Origin: an uncultured Dehalococcoidia bacterium | GTDB lineage: Bacteria; Chloroflexota; Dehalococcoidia; Lucifugimonadales; Lucifugimonadaceae | Assembly: GCA_951812795.1 (NCBI GenBank) | Contig: OX638325.1 | Location: forward strand, 310,001-374,000 | Direction of reading: 5' to 3' | Length of the DNA stretch: 64,000 bases | Shown here: positions 1-9,776 of the stretch, one piece after another | How the letters are laid out: each line of letters opens with the position of its first letter | How positions within the stretch are numbered: position 1 is the stretch's first letter | Notes under the pieces: model-generated | Database searches by the model: none | What the model saw: the letters and a program-made list of their open reading frames with translations, nothing else | Told to the model about the DNA's origin: nothing | Program-made: the position numbers and the translations under genes

Positions 1-225
1 GCCCATGTGGGCGAAGAGTGCTGGGTCCCAGCCGTGACCTTGGTTGATGACGGTATCAGCATCTTTTAACGCCTCGATCAACTCACCTTCACTACTTCCA
101 GAATAGTGCTCGAATTCTGCACCGTATGCGTGGGCGGCTCTCGACTGTTGCTCGGTCGAACTGGCATCGTGGGTGTCACCGCCTTGGGGACCCAGATACA
201 GAATCTTCAAGGTTTCTTCAGCCAT
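1..225 (-). CDS. N-terminal part of a probable D-2-hydroxyacid dehydrogenase (partial)
   Basis: The gene enters from the left edge, so only its first 75 codons are visible. The ATG at 225-223 follows a good Shine-Dalgarno (GAGGAG) in the 42-base gap after the next dehydrogenase gene, so both are probably co-transcribed. The protein starts MAEETLKILYLGPQGGD and continues into ADTVINQGHGWDPALFAHMG. A short beta strand followed by a phosphate-loop-like turn, then a second strand, fits the N-terminal substrate domain of D-isomer-specific 2-hydroxyacid dehydrogenases. The neighbour is a complete member of that family. The catalytic Arg/Glu/His and the NAD-binding fold lie outside the window, so the family call rests on the N-terminus and context only. 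Confidence 0.45.
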   Translation of the reverse strand, partial: MAEETLKILYLGPQGGDTHDASSTEQQSRAAHAYGAEFEHYSGSSEGELIEALKDADTVINQGHGWDPALFAHMG

Positions 226-266
226 TCAATTTCTCCTCAGTTTTGTCGTGATTGGAAGTGTAACGC

Positions 267-1229
267 TCATTCTTCAGTGACGACGCTCTCGGGAGCCTCG
301 CCGCGCCAAACTCGTTGCATGTTTGAAAACGCGAAGTCGACCCGGCGCGGGTACGATTCCCAGCTCTTACCTGCGACGTGTGGAGCAACTACGACGTTGT
401 CCATCGAGAGCAGCGGGTTATCGGCCTCCACAGGTTCAATCTCGAAGACATCGAGCCCAGCGCCCCAGATCTCGTTATTGCGTAGAGCTTCAATTATTGC
501 GGCCTCATCGACCACTGGACCGCGGCAGGTGTTTACGAGCAATGCGCTCTTTTTCATCAAACCCAGCTCTCGTGCGCCGATCAGTTTGCGAGACGAGGCA
601 TTGAGGCTGGTGTGGAGCGAGACGACATCCGATTCGCTTAGCAGTTCATCGAGTTCGACGCGTTTGGCGCCGAAACTCTCGGCTTTTTCGGATCGCACAA
701 CGTCGGTATACAAAGTCGTCGTCTCAAAACCGCGCAACATGCCAGCCAGCGTCGAACCGATACGCCCCGCACCAACGATGCCGACGGTCTTGCCGAAGAG
801 TTCGTAGGAGTCGTAACCATCGATCTCGGGACGCATCCACGCGTCGTCGCGAGTGTCGTTGTGGGCGATTGGGAGGTGCCGGTGGCAAGCCAGAATGAGC
901 GTCATGGCAAATTCTGCGACTGGCAAAGCGTTGGCGCCGCCATTGTTGGCTACGGGAATTCCTAACTCGCCGGCGACACGGAGATTGACGCCGTCGTAAC
1001 CGGCAGAACATAGCTGCACTAGTTTGAGCTTCTTGCCGGCGCGCAGAATCTCTTCGTCAACGCCGTGACCGAATGCGAGCACAAAGTCGGCTGCCGACGC
1101 GAGGCGGTCAACGTCATCCGCCTCGGTTTCAGAGGTGCAGACGCTTAGTTCATAGCCCTCAGGCTTCATCTCCTCGGCCATTTTTAACAGTGGTAGGGCA
1201 GGGCCTGACAACACCAACACATTGGGCAT
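267..1229 (-). CDS. D-isomer-specific 2-hydroxyacid dehydrogenase
   Basis: This 320-residue protein is full length for NAD-dependent 2-hydroxyacid dehydrogenases, which interconvert 2-keto acids and D-2-hydroxyacids in the cytoplasm. The Rossmann nucleotide-binding loop is TVGIVGAGRIGSTLAG near residue 150, followed by an acidic residue in LYTDVV that favours NAD over NADP. The catalytic Arg lies in VNTCRGPVVDE, the Glu in GAGLDVFEIEP and the His in VVVAPHVAGKSWES, so the active site looks intact. The second dehydrogenase-like gene follows after 41 bases on the same strand, suggesting an operon. The substrate cannot be told from the sequence; phosphoglycerate dehydrogenase and glyoxylate/hydroxypyruvate reductase are both possible. 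Confidence 0.9.
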   Translation of the reverse strand: MPNVLVLSGPALPLLKMAEEMKPEGYELSVCTSETEADDVDRLASAADFVLAFGHGVDEEILRAGKKLKLVQLCSAGYDGVNLRVAGELGIPVANNGGANALPVAEFAMTLILACHRHLPIAHNDTRDDAWMRPEIDGYDSYELFGKTVGIVGAGRIGSTLAGMLRGFETTTLYTDVVRSEKAESFGAKRVELDELLSESDVVSLHTSLNASSRKLIGARELGLMKKSALLVNTCRGPVVDEAAIIEALRNNEIWGAGLDVFEIEPVEADNPLLSMDNVVVAPHVAGKSWESYPRRVDFAFSNMQRVWRGEAPESVVTEE

Positions 1230-1341
1230 ATCGATCTTCCTCGAATCAGGACGTCAACCAGGATCGGTTATCCGACGTTTCGAAAGGGATTCTACATTCG
1301 CTTCGAGCTTAGGTTGTGGATCGGAATGATCGGGAATTCCA

Positions 1342-3240
1342 TCATTCAACTTGTGGTTGGCAGCGATAGCAGAAGGTGAAAGCTGCGGTGCGGTTCAGCA
1401 AGGTCGCGAATTCGAGGGTCGTGTCGTCGCTTCCGAGTTCGATTGCCAGCTGACGAACATCGTTGTATGTCTTGGCCGACAGCCCATGATTGTTGCCCGC
1501 GACTACCAGCGTTCCAGTTGAGATATCGGACGAATCAGGGATGTCGTCCGTTCTTTCCGTAGCAAAGTTGCGGTCAGGGTTCAGCCAGATTTCGTCACCA
1601 AATCCGCAAGCGGAATCACCAATCACTATCAGTTGATCGAATTCATAGGGCTGTTCGGCGACAGAACGACATACGGTGTAGTTGTTGTTTGTGTACTCGA
1701 TTAACGATTTTTCATCAATCGACAGGCGAGCCGAGCCGACGAGGTTGACGCTCACGATCGCGATAGTGAGGACCGCGATTCCGATCGTCACGACGCGTGC
1801 GTCAACCAATCGCTGGCTCTTCACGAAAGGGATCGCCTGATTCAGGGCTAAACCAGATAAGAGCGCAAGTATCGGCACCAGCGGTGTAAGTCGCGCTTCA
1901 TAGTATGTGAGCGATGTCGCAGACATTAGCATCAGGAAGACTGGAACGCTTATCGCAAGAATGAATGGCATTAGCTGCTTCGGGTTGTTTAAGGCGCTCA
2001 GCACGGCGCCGAAGAAGATCAATCCCACGATGAGTGGTACGACTGATCCATCCGTAGTTCTGAAGTAAGGAGATGACATTTCCGATTTGATCCCGAAAAT
2101 CGTGCCCATGTAACTCGTAAAGTGTTTCTGCGTTTTGTCGACGTCTCTGAGTATTCCGGTTTAGGAACTGGTTTCGTAGACGTTGTGCCTCAAGAACGAA
2201 TCACCAACGTGAGTGATCTCAGGCTCGAAGATGAATTGTGCGACGAGTGGCGCAGCGACTACAGACATCGCGACGACAAACCAAAGGCTTTTTACGAGGG
2301 CGGAGCGGCGTACTGCGAAGCGACGACCGATGCTCGCCGAAATGAGCCAGTAAATCGGTGGAATCGACAAGAAAAACACGAACGGGGTGTACTCGTACAT
2401 CAACATACCGGCAGCGATGCCGCCTAAACCGGCCCAGAAATATTGGTTAAGAGTCGACGTTTCCGCCATTACGATCAGCAATATCAACAGCATCAACAAC
2501 ATGCTGGGGCCAAAAGATTCCTCTGCGAGTCCACCGATGATGACGGCCCAGCAGAGGCTTGCGAAGATGAATACGGCAACGAGCGTTGCGTCCCATTCAA
2601 CCTTCAATCGCCGCAAACATATCGCCAACAGCACGATGGAGGCCGCGCCGGCGAGCTCATAACCGAACCGCAGATCGTCCAAATCGTTTCCTGAAAATGC
2701 GAAGCCGATGGTCGACAACGCGTTTGAAAACAGGAAATGAAATGACAGAGCGGCTTCGTTGTAAACGATGTCGTGAGCTATCTTCCCTTGTTGCATCTCC
2801 TCGAATCCCGGGAATTCGGGAGGGACGATCTGCAGCATGGCGAAACGCAGTCCGACGGCCGCCGCGACAAAGATCCAATTTCCGTCGATATTCCTGATTT
2901 GGTTGGGAATCTGCTGGACGGCGGGCCACAATGTCGAACGGTTTATCCAGGCAATCGCCGCGACCAACAGTACGAGGACGAACCCGATGCCGGTGTATTG
3001 GGGGCGTTCGTAGATTCCCCCCAACGAATGACCGATGAGTAGGCCAAAAATTAGAGGAATGAAAATCCAACCGATCCCGGATGCCAATGCCGGGTACCGG
3101 AAAACTACGGATTTGAACGTCTCGACAATTGAGAGTGTGTTGGTGACTTGGCGTCCCATGCGAATGCGACCTGAGCGGTTGGCGGTCGTGAAAGAGCGCG
3201 ATTGCTGTTTATGGACTAAAGACGCACTGAGAGTCGCCAT
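1342..3240 (-). pseudogene. GT-C-type membrane glycosyltransferase-like gene interrupted by one in-frame TAA
   Basis: Two adjacent open frames (upstream part ending at 2161, downstream part whose first ATG is at 2109) are in the same reading frame. The 51 bases between them are open (TGILRDVDKTQKHFTSY), so a single TAA at 2163-2161 separates them. Read through, the product has about ten hydrophobic segments, then a hydrophilic C-terminal domain with RTDDIPDSSD-type sequence and Cys residues. That layout matches polyprenyl-phosphate-sugar-dependent (GT-C / GT39-like) glycosyltransferases and the intact gene at 6589-8649. The start is uncertain: ATG at 3240 or 3159; longer versions would run into the divergent peptidase gene that starts at 3318. 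It may be a recent pseudogene, a sequencing error or, less likely, a readthrough gene. Confidence 0.65.
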
Positions 3241-3317
3241 TTTACTTAAGGGCGCAACGGCAACTGTGACTAGTGCGCACGATACGAGTTCATCGCCGTC
3301 GCGTATGATTTCTGACC

Positions 3318-4469
3318 ATGGAAGCGCTTGAAATTCTCGAAAGACTCTGCCAGCAACCTGCAGTCCCGTTTCACGAATGGCGAGTTGCCCGCGAAATCTC
3401 AACGGTCCTCAATAGTCGCGGACTCAACGCGAAGCGAGACCGTTGGGGGAACGTAATCGCGGAGATCGACGGCGATGACTCGATAGCGCCGTTGGTGATC
3501 GTTGCGCACATGGATCACCCCGGCTTTGAGGCGATCGAGGCAGTGGAGGTAAATGAGGACGAGGAACTGATCGTAGCCGAGCCGCGCGGCGGGTTGGGGA
3601 CGCGAGCTTTCGATGTCGGAACAGGGGTGCGCATGGTCGCACGCGACGGAACGGTGATATACGGAACCATTGAATCGCACGGCCTTTTGCGTCAGGTCGG
3701 CAACAGCCGATTCGCGCGGACCGACCAGGTGATGATCAAACCCGAAACCGGTGCGATTGGGGGCAAAGCATCTGATGTTGCGTACCCAGCACCTGTGGTC
3801 CTGGATCTGCCGAGTTTCGATGTCGAAGGCGAATTGATCAAAGGAAGACAGTTGGACGACCTCGCGGGTTGTGCTGCGATATTGGCATCGTTGGGCACCG
3901 TCAAAAACGATGGTTCGAACAACCGACCCATTGTTGGACTATTTACCCGAGCAGAAGAAGTGGGCCTGGTGGGTGCGGCGCTCGCGGCGACGGACGAATT
4001 TGTGCGCAAGGACGCCATCATCGTTTCCGCCGAAACTAGTTTGAAGAGTGAGAACGCCAAGCAGGGCGACGGCGTAGTTATCCGTGTGGGTGATCGGATG
4101 ACGACTTTCGACCATAGCGCCGAGGCGGTTTTACATGCCGCGACGAATCGTGTCGCGGAGCATAGTAGCGCGGATGGTTTCAAGGTCCAACGCGCGCTGA
4201 TGGGTGCAGGAGGTTGTGAGGCGAGCGCATTCAAGGCGCATGGTTATCGTGTTACCGGAACGTCGTTTCCCCTCGGCGCTTGGCACAACACTGAAGATGA
4301 CGGTTCGATCGTTGCGGAATACATCCATGCCGATGATTTCAATTCGGGGGTCGCATTGATCACGGAGGCGATGCGCGACGATAACGAACCACTCCGCAAC
4401 GACCCGTTGCGATACCTTTCTTCGTTTCCTGAGACTGGTGCTATGCGCTTGAGGGAGACACAGATTTAG
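3318..4469 (+). CDS. M42-like metallo-aminopeptidase
   Basis: The 383-residue product resembles the M42 glutamyl-aminopeptidase/endoglucanase-like family, zinc- or cobalt-dependent enzymes that trim short peptides in the cytoplasm. Metal-binding and catalytic motifs are in the expected order: VAHMDHPGFE (His64, Asp66), QLDDLAGCAAIL (bridging Asp) and TRAEEVGLVGAAL (catalytic Glu-Glu), then SAETS and a late His in PLGAWHNTED. The region after the first motif is the beta-rich insertion typical of M42. The gene is divergent from the broken glycosyltransferase-like gene, with 77 bases between the likely starts. No signal peptide is seen. Peptide uptake genes at 13-17 kb could feed it, but there is no direct linkage. 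Confidence 0.82.
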   Translation: MEALEILERLCQQPAVPFHEWRVAREISTVLNSRGLNAKRDRWGNVIAEIDGDDSIAPLVIVAHMDHPGFEAIEAVEVNEDEELIVAEPRGGLGTRAFDVGTGVRMVARDGTVIYGTIESHGLLRQVGNSRFARTDQVMIKPETGAIGGKASDVAYPAPVVLDLPSFDVEGELIKGRQLDDLAGCAAILASLGTVKNDGSNNRPIVGLFTRAEEVGLVGAALAATDEFVRKDAIIVSAETSLKSENAKQGDGVVIRVGDRMTTFDHSAEAVLHAATNRVAEHSSADGFKVQRALMGAGGCEASAFKAHGYRVTGTSFPLGAWHNTEDDGSIVAEYIHADDFNSGVALITEAMRDDNEPLRNDPLRYLSSFPETGAMRLRETQI

Positions 4470-4563
4470 CGTTCGAGGCCTAGTCACGTTGCGGTCGTCT
4501 GTTGTTCCTGATCAAGACACACGGCGGCTTTCGGCTTTAACACAGCGATATACCCTTTAATCC

Positions 4564-6198
4564 ATGCCCAAAGTTGATGGAAGCTATCTGATTGCCCGCA
4601 CCTTGAAGGAAGAAGGCGCCGACTGCCTTTTTTACCTGATGGGCGGTCCAAACTACGAGATAGTCAACAATTCGGAAGATTTCGGAATCCGTACGGTAGA
4701 TTTCCGTCACGAGCAGGCGGCGGCGATGGCGGCACATGCCTATGGACGCGTAAATCGCGTGCCAGGTGTGACTACGTCGGCTTCCGGCCCGGGAACCCTC
4801 AACCTGTTGACGGGAATCTACAACGCATTTGTTGACGCGGCGCCAATGGTCACTCTCGGAGGAGCAGGACCTTTGCGGGACGTTTACCGTGATGGATTCC
4901 AAGAGGTCGATTTACCTAACATCTTTGCGCCAGTGTCGAAGTCCGTGATCCGACCCGCGTACACCAATCGTTTGCCCGAACACATTTCCTCGGCATTCAG
5001 AACCGCGACGAGTGATCGCCCGGGACCAGTCTACGTTGAGTGCAATGAAGACATTCTCTATGGCGAGGTCGATGAAAGTGCGGTCGAATCGCCGACGCGC
5101 GCCGCGCGAGTCTCGGCACCCAGCGCGAACCCAGACAAGATCGTTGAAGCAGTCAAGATACTTTCGGTGGCCGAACGCCCGATCTTGCTCGCTGGAAGTG
5201 GGCCATGGTGGTCAGGTGCTTCGGATGAACTCCAAGAGTTCGTTGATTGCACTGGGATCCCGTTCTACACGACGCCAATCGCACGTGGGTTGATCCCGGA
5301 AGACCATCCGGTATCGTTTCCGGCGGCTCGTTCAACCGCGTTCAGAGAAACAGATGCGGTGTTAGTCATCGGGACGCGGTTTAACTGGATCATGACATTT
5401 GGTCGAAGGATTTCTGAGAGCGCCAAAATCATCCAGATCGATGTGCACGCGGCTGAAATCGGCCACAACCGTTCGGTCGACATCGGCATCGTCGCCGATG
5501 CCAAGTCCGCGATGCGGGACATTGTCGCCGAGGTCGCTCGGACAGGGATGCGGTCAAAGGCCGATTCTGACTGGGTCGACTATTTGCGGGACATTGAATT
5601 GAACAGGCGCCAACGTTCGGAATATTTGGAAAACTCCGATCAGGTTCCGATTCACCCGTTGAGATTGTGCAAGGAACTGCGAGAGGTGATGGATCGCGAT
5701 GCGATCTTGTCGGTTGACGGCAATGAGATCTTGCACTACGGTCGGCAATCAATTCCGACGTTTGAGCCCGGCCATCGACTGAACTCGGGCGCCACTGGGT
5801 GCATGGGCGTAGGGTTGCCGTTTGCGATCGGCGCGAAATTGGCGAAACCGGACAAACAATCAGTAGCCCTTCATGGCGACGGATCGTTGGGCATGAACAT
5901 ACAGGATTTCGACACCGCGGTCCGGCACAACTTGCCGATCGTAGTTGTGGTTTCCAACAACGAAGGTTGGACCGCGAGAGTTGAAGGTGTCCGAAAACCT
6001 GGCCGGGAGCTCGGCTGGACTCGATTCGACGCAATTGCAGAGGCGATGGGCGGTTTTGGCGAGGAAGTGACTGAATCGGCCGGCATTAGGCCAGCTCTCG
6101 AAAGAGCATTCGACGCGGGAGTTCCGGCCATCGTGAATGTGCGTACAGACCCGACGGCTCGGGCGCTATCGCGTTTCGTCGGATCAAAGATGGAGTAG
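4564..6198 (+). CDS. Thiamine-diphosphate-dependent enzyme of the acetolactate synthase family
   Basis: At 544 residues this has the full three-domain layout of the ThDP family (acetolactate synthase, glyoxylate carboligase, oxalyl-CoA decarboxylase, benzoylformate decarboxylase). The N-terminal Pyr domain has the activating Glu in DFRHEQAAAMAAHAYGR near residue 50. The middle domain has PILLAGSGPWWSG. The C-terminal PP domain has the GDGS-to-NN cofactor motif, GDGSLGMNIQDFDT through VVVVSNNEGW. The exact reaction is not clear; a carboxylate decarboxylase or ligase is likely. It is followed by a GYD-domain gene 22 bases downstream, and the pair is probably one operon. No Shine-Dalgarno is obvious at the ATG. 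Confidence 0.85.
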   Translation: MPKVDGSYLIARTLKEEGADCLFYLMGGPNYEIVNNSEDFGIRTVDFRHEQAAAMAAHAYGRVNRVPGVTTSASGPGTLNLLTGIYNAFVDAAPMVTLGGAGPLRDVYRDGFQEVDLPNIFAPVSKSVIRPAYTNRLPEHISSAFRTATSDRPGPVYVECNEDILYGEVDESAVESPTRAARVSAPSANPDKIVEAVKILSVAERPILLAGSGPWWSGASDELQEFVDCTGIPFYTTPIARGLIPEDHPVSFPAARSTAFRETDAVLVIGTRFNWIMTFGRRISESAKIIQIDVHAAEIGHNRSVDIGIVADAKSAMRDIVAEVARTGMRSKADSDWVDYLRDIELNRRQRSEYLENSDQVPIHPLRLCKELREVMDRDAILSVDGNEILHYGRQSIPTFEPGHRLNSGATGCMGVGLPFAIGAKLAKPDKQSVALHGDGSLGMNIQDFDTAVRHNLPIVVVVSNNEGWTARVEGVRKPGRELGWTRFDAIAEAMGGFGEEVTESAGIRPALERAFDAGVPAIVNVRTDPTARALSRFVGSKME

Positions 6199-6220
6199 TA
6201 GCGGAAGGAAGCAGACCGAA

Positions 6221-6541
6221 ATGGATGCCGATCAGACTCAGAAAGTCAATACGTACATCATGTTCTCCAAGTTAACCGAACGGGGGCGGGATCGAGTACG
6301 GACCCATCCCGAGCGGATTTTGGAGGTTAATCATGAAGTAGAGATGCGTGGTTGTAACGTGGTCGCCCAGTACGCGATGATGGGTGATTACGATTTCGTA
6401 ACGATCATCGAGGCGCCCGACAACGGCGAAATGTCTCGCATAGCAATCGAACTTGGGGCACGCGGAACGATCGATACGACGACTTACTCGGCGATTCCGA
6501 TTGAAAAATTCATTGAGATTATGCAGGCGAGCGACAGTTAG
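6221..6541 (+). CDS. GYD-domain protein
   Basis: This 106-residue protein matches the GYD domain, a small ferredoxin-like fold of unknown biochemical role that is distantly like the Lrp/AsnC ligand-binding domain. Diagnostic features are TYIMFSKLTERGRDRV at the start, the GDYDFVTIIEAPDN core that gives the family its name, and a late TTTYSAIPIEKF strand. The ATG at 6221 is chosen over an earlier in-frame codon because GGAAGGA lies about ten bases upstream and the earlier start would overlap the ThDP gene without homology. It may be a small regulatory or sensing subunit for the ThDP enzyme, but that is inference from adjacency only. Confidence 0.82.
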   Translation: MDADQTQKVNTYIMFSKLTERGRDRVRTHPERILEVNHEVEMRGCNVVAQYAMMGDYDFVTIIEAPDNGEMSRIAIELGARGTIDTTTYSAIPIEKFIEIMQASDS

Positions 6542-6588
6542 TGGGATAACCGCATCTACATCGCGGACTGGCTTGATATTGGAGTTGA

Positions 6589-8649
6589 ATGAACGGTCTG
6601 CAGACAGCGAGCAATCTGGTAAGCAACTCTGCTTTCGAGGCGATTTATAACAAGGGTCGCGATTGGCAATTGCTGCTGATCGGGATCGGCGTCGTGTTAT
6701 TCTCGCAGTTCATATTGATTGCGGGTGGTGAGTCGACGAACGGGACGATTCCGAACTCTGGTCGACTTGGGTTGATCTTGGGCTTTCTGATGGTGGCGAT
6801 TGCCGCTTATTTTTTCGATGCCCGATTGTGCCACGCACCTTGGAGTGTGTCGTTTCCGCGAACCCTTAGATTCAACATCGAAGGTAACCGAAAATTCATC
6901 TTCGGTGTCGGAGTATTCGCTTTTGCTTTTTTGATCCTGAGGTTGATGGGCGGATCGACGTCAGGGTACGATATTTGGGTTTGGATTGTGGGCTTGTTGG
7001 GATGCGCTAGTCCGTTCGCACCGTCAATGGTCCGCATTGCCGCAGGGTTGAGAACGGCGCGGCGATCGATAAAGTGGATTGATGTCGCAGTCGTTGGTGT
7101 GTTGATGTCGATATTTGTTGGGTACAACGCGTCCGATCTAACGGATTGGTTCTACTCAGTGATCGGCGACGAATTCGGGTTTTACGACCTAGGGAAGCAA
7201 TTCGCGGAAGAAGGGATAACGGCGCCGTTCAGTCAAAGAGGGGTCGACGATTACCATCCTCGGTTAGGGATGCTGATGAAAAGCTCGGTAATGAAGGTTG
7301 TCGGGCTCGATTACTTCGGTTGGAAATTCAGTTCAATCTTGATGTTGGCGTTGTCGATCCCAGGGATCTATCTGACCGGAGCTTTAATCGGAGGGAGAGT
7401 TGCAGGCGCAGTAGCGGCGGCGGTTATTGCGTTCAGCCACTATCTCGGTGGAATGTCGCACATCGGATATGATCACATCGATTCCATTTTGCCGACGGTT
7501 TGGGCGGTCGCGTTTTTCTTTTTATCAATCAAGACCAAAAGTCCATTGCTGTTCTTCGCTACAGGAGTGTTGACCGGGCTTTGCATCTACACGAATGTGG
7601 CGGCAAGGATCGTTTTTCCCGTCATCGTCGCTTCCGGTATTTGGTGGTACATTTTCGGCTCAAGCCGTGACAATGTGAAGTGGTTTTTTCCATTCGTCGT
7701 CGGTGTGACACTCGCAATGCTTCCAATCCTCACTGTGGATGGTCCTGAATTGGTTGGACAGATGTACGGCCGGGTAATCGGTGGCCAAAACGAACCGTCA
7801 CAGCTTGGATTAATCGATCGAATATTGAGAAATATCGATTTCAATTTGTTCGCGTTCAACTACAACGAGCACAGTTCCCATTACGTGTCCGGATCGCTAC
7901 TTGATCCAATTTCGGCCATTGCCGCCGTTGTCGCAACGGGATTCGCGTTCGGACGACTACGTGATCCGGCATCTGTTTTTTTGGTCATCTGGTTGGTACT
8001 CGCGTTCGCTGCCACGGGTGCGATAAGTCCATACGATTGGCAAACGGTCATAACGCGCCTCTTCCCGATGATGCTGCCAGGTTCGTTGTTGATCGGTTTG
8101 TTCATCGCAAACTTTGTCTGGCCGATCAACATCAACATTTTCGGGGTAGCAAGCAAACTAGTGTTCAGTCCGAAGACCGCAACCGTGGTCGCGTTGTTGA
8201 TTTTGGGGACATTCGTTTGGTTTCTCAATTACCAGAGATCGGAATTCGACACCCCGAAGGTCTTTCATCTTTCGCCAGAGGCGGTCTCGATCGGTGCAAT
8301 GAACTCTGAACATTGCAATAGCGCGCCACCGGATCGCATCGCGTTCGTTTCAAGAGGAGAGCACGTGATTCGACGGGTATTGGATTCGTATGACCCAGGC
8401 AGCGTGATCAGTGATGGAAAAGGAGGCGATAAGCGACCACAGTCGCTTTCGTTCTTCAATCACGAGGAAGCCACCGGGAGAGGATTCGCAGATGCTGAAC
8501 AGTTCGGTTGCATCATCTTTTCGCATCCGTGGGAACAAGAACCCTCGCTCGTTTTGAGCACCATCCAATCCGAAAATCCCGAGGCTGTCACGATACCCTT
8601 CTCGGATCAATCCGGCAAGACGACAATCACCATCCTTAAATTCCCTTAA
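6589..8649 (+). CDS. GT-C-type membrane glycosyltransferase-like protein
   Basis: The 686-residue product has about twelve hydrophobic segments and a soluble C-terminal domain of about 130 residues. The first periplasmic loop after a transmembrane helix contains GDEFGFYDLGKQFAEEG, the acidic E/D motif position of GT39/GT83-like enzymes that move sugars from polyprenyl phosphate to lipids, glycans or proteins on the outer face of the membrane. HYLGGMSHIGYDHID follows in a loop. The start ATG has GGAG six bases upstream. It is a probable distant paralogue of the interrupted gene at 1342-3240; both have the same membrane layout and a late soluble domain with paired Cys/His. The acceptor is unknown. 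Confidence 0.7.
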   Translation: MNGLQTASNLVSNSAFEAIYNKGRDWQLLLIGIGVVLFSQFILIAGGESTNGTIPNSGRLGLILGFLMVAIAAYFFDARLCHAPWSVSFPRTLRFNIEGNRKFIFGVGVFAFAFLILRLMGGSTSGYDIWVWIVGLLGCASPFAPSMVRIAAGLRTARRSIKWIDVAVVGVLMSIFVGYNASDLTDWFYSVIGDEFGFYDLGKQFAEEGITAPFSQRGVDDYHPRLGMLMKSSVMKVVGLDYFGWKFSSILMLALSIPGIYLTGALIGGRVAGAVAAAVIAFSHYLGGMSHIGYDHIDSILPTVWAVAFFFLSIKTKSPLLFFATGVLTGLCIYTNVAARIVFPVIVASGIWWYIFGSSRDNVKWFFPFVVGVTLAMLPILTVDGPELVGQMYGRVIGGQNEPSQLGLIDRILRNIDFNLFAFNYNEHSSHYVSGSLLDPISAIAAVVATGFAFGRLRDPASVFLVIWLVLAFAATGAISPYDWQTVITRLFPMMLPGSLLIGLFIANFVWPININIFGVASKLVFSPKTATVVALLILGTFVWFLNYQRSEFDTPKVFHLSPEAVSIGAMNSEHCNSAPPDRIAFVSRGEHVIRRVLDSYDPGSVISDGKGGDKRPQSLSFFNHEEATGRGFADAEQFGCIIFSHPWEQEPSLVLSTIQSENPEAVTIPFSDQSGKTTITILKFP

Positions 8650-8757
8650 TAACAAACCCCTGGGTCGGCAACGGGCTGAAACCGCTTGAACCGTCAGCAG
8701 GGCGGTAACGTAGAATCTTGCAGACCCGGTAATCTCTAGCACCTCTACTCATCGAAC

Positions 8758-9741
8758 ATGACACCGCAAGCAATCGAAAAACGTTCGATCATTATCACGA
8801 TCGTGGCTAGCGGTTCGTTCGGTTTGCTGGGCATCGCGATTTCGGTGGCTAGCAATTCTGGTGCCGTGTTTTTGGATGGACTTTTTTCTCTCGTCTTTGC
8901 CGTCGTTGGGTTGCTTTCCCTTTACGTGTCCCAATTGGTATCCCGACCGCGCGATGAGTCATACCCCTTCGGTTATGCGACCTTCGAGCCGATGCTGAAT
9001 CTGTTCAAAGGCTTGCTCATCGGTTTCGCGTTGGTTTACGCCGTGTGGAGCGCGGTCACAACTATTTTGCAGGGCGGACAAGATATCGCCGCGGCCGGCG
9101 GCATCATATATGCTGTCATCGCCGTGAGCGGTGGCTTAGCCGTTGTGATCGTGCTCAAACGTCACGCAAAACTGTCTGGTTCGCCCATCGTCGACGTTGA
9201 CGCTAAAAACTGGACGGTCGACACCCTCATCAGCTCTGCGGTCGGCATCGCGTTCGTGGCAACATTGTTGATCCAGAACTCGGATTGGTCGAATTTCGCG
9301 CCCTATGCTGATCCGGTGATTATGCTCGCGATTGCGGCAATCGCGGCTCCGCAACCGTTCCAGACGATTCGAGACAACCTGAGGCAGCTTGTCGGTAAAG
9401 CGCCGCCAAAGGGCGTTCAAGATCAAGTGGCCAATCTCGTTGAAGACGCAATCGCCGACGTTCCACACGTCGAGACCCATTTGCGCATCGTTGATGTCGG
9501 GCGTTACATTCATTTGCAGGTGTACGTAATAATCTCGCCGGATACTCGCGAGACGATCGACATCCGCCGGCACGATCAGATCAGACGCAGCATCTACAAC
9601 AGTGTGTCAAGGGTTTACCAGCACCTGTCGTTGGACGTGGGCTTCACGATGGATCGACGTTGGGCGTTGAGTAGCGTCCATGCAGAAGAACACGACGTGG
9701 TCGTGTTGCCGCCAGACAGCCCGAAAGTCGACGCACAATAA
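8758..9741 (+). CDS. Cation diffusion facilitator family transporter
   Basis: The 327-residue protein fits the CDF family, proton antiporters that export Zn, Fe, Mn or Co. It has six predicted membrane helices. Helix 2 carries SNSGAVFLDGLFSLV with the metal-site Asp, and the loop after helix 2 has PFGYATFEPMLNLFKG, a CDF hallmark. A second Asp-rich stretch (PIVDVDAKNWTVDTLIS) precedes helix 5. The C-terminal ~100 residues form the cytoplasmic ferredoxin-like domain with VPHVETHLRIVDVGRY. Helix 2 has no HxxxD or DxxxD pair as in typical zinc exporters, so the metal is uncertain. The small lipoprotein gene starts 35 bases downstream. Confidence 0.85.
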   Translation: MTPQAIEKRSIIITIVASGSFGLLGIAISVASNSGAVFLDGLFSLVFAVVGLLSLYVSQLVSRPRDESYPFGYATFEPMLNLFKGLLIGFALVYAVWSAVTTILQGGQDIAAAGGIIYAVIAVSGGLAVVIVLKRHAKLSGSPIVDVDAKNWTVDTLISSAVGIAFVATLLIQNSDWSNFAPYADPVIMLAIAAIAAPQPFQTIRDNLRQLVGKAPPKGVQDQVANLVEDAIADVPHVETHLRIVDVGRYIHLQVYVIISPDTRETIDIRRHDQIRRSIYNSVSRVYQHLSLDVGFTMDRRWALSSVHAEEHDVVVLPPDSPKVDAQ

Positions 9742-9776
9742 ACTCTGTCAAAACATCGATCTCGGTACCGTTTATC

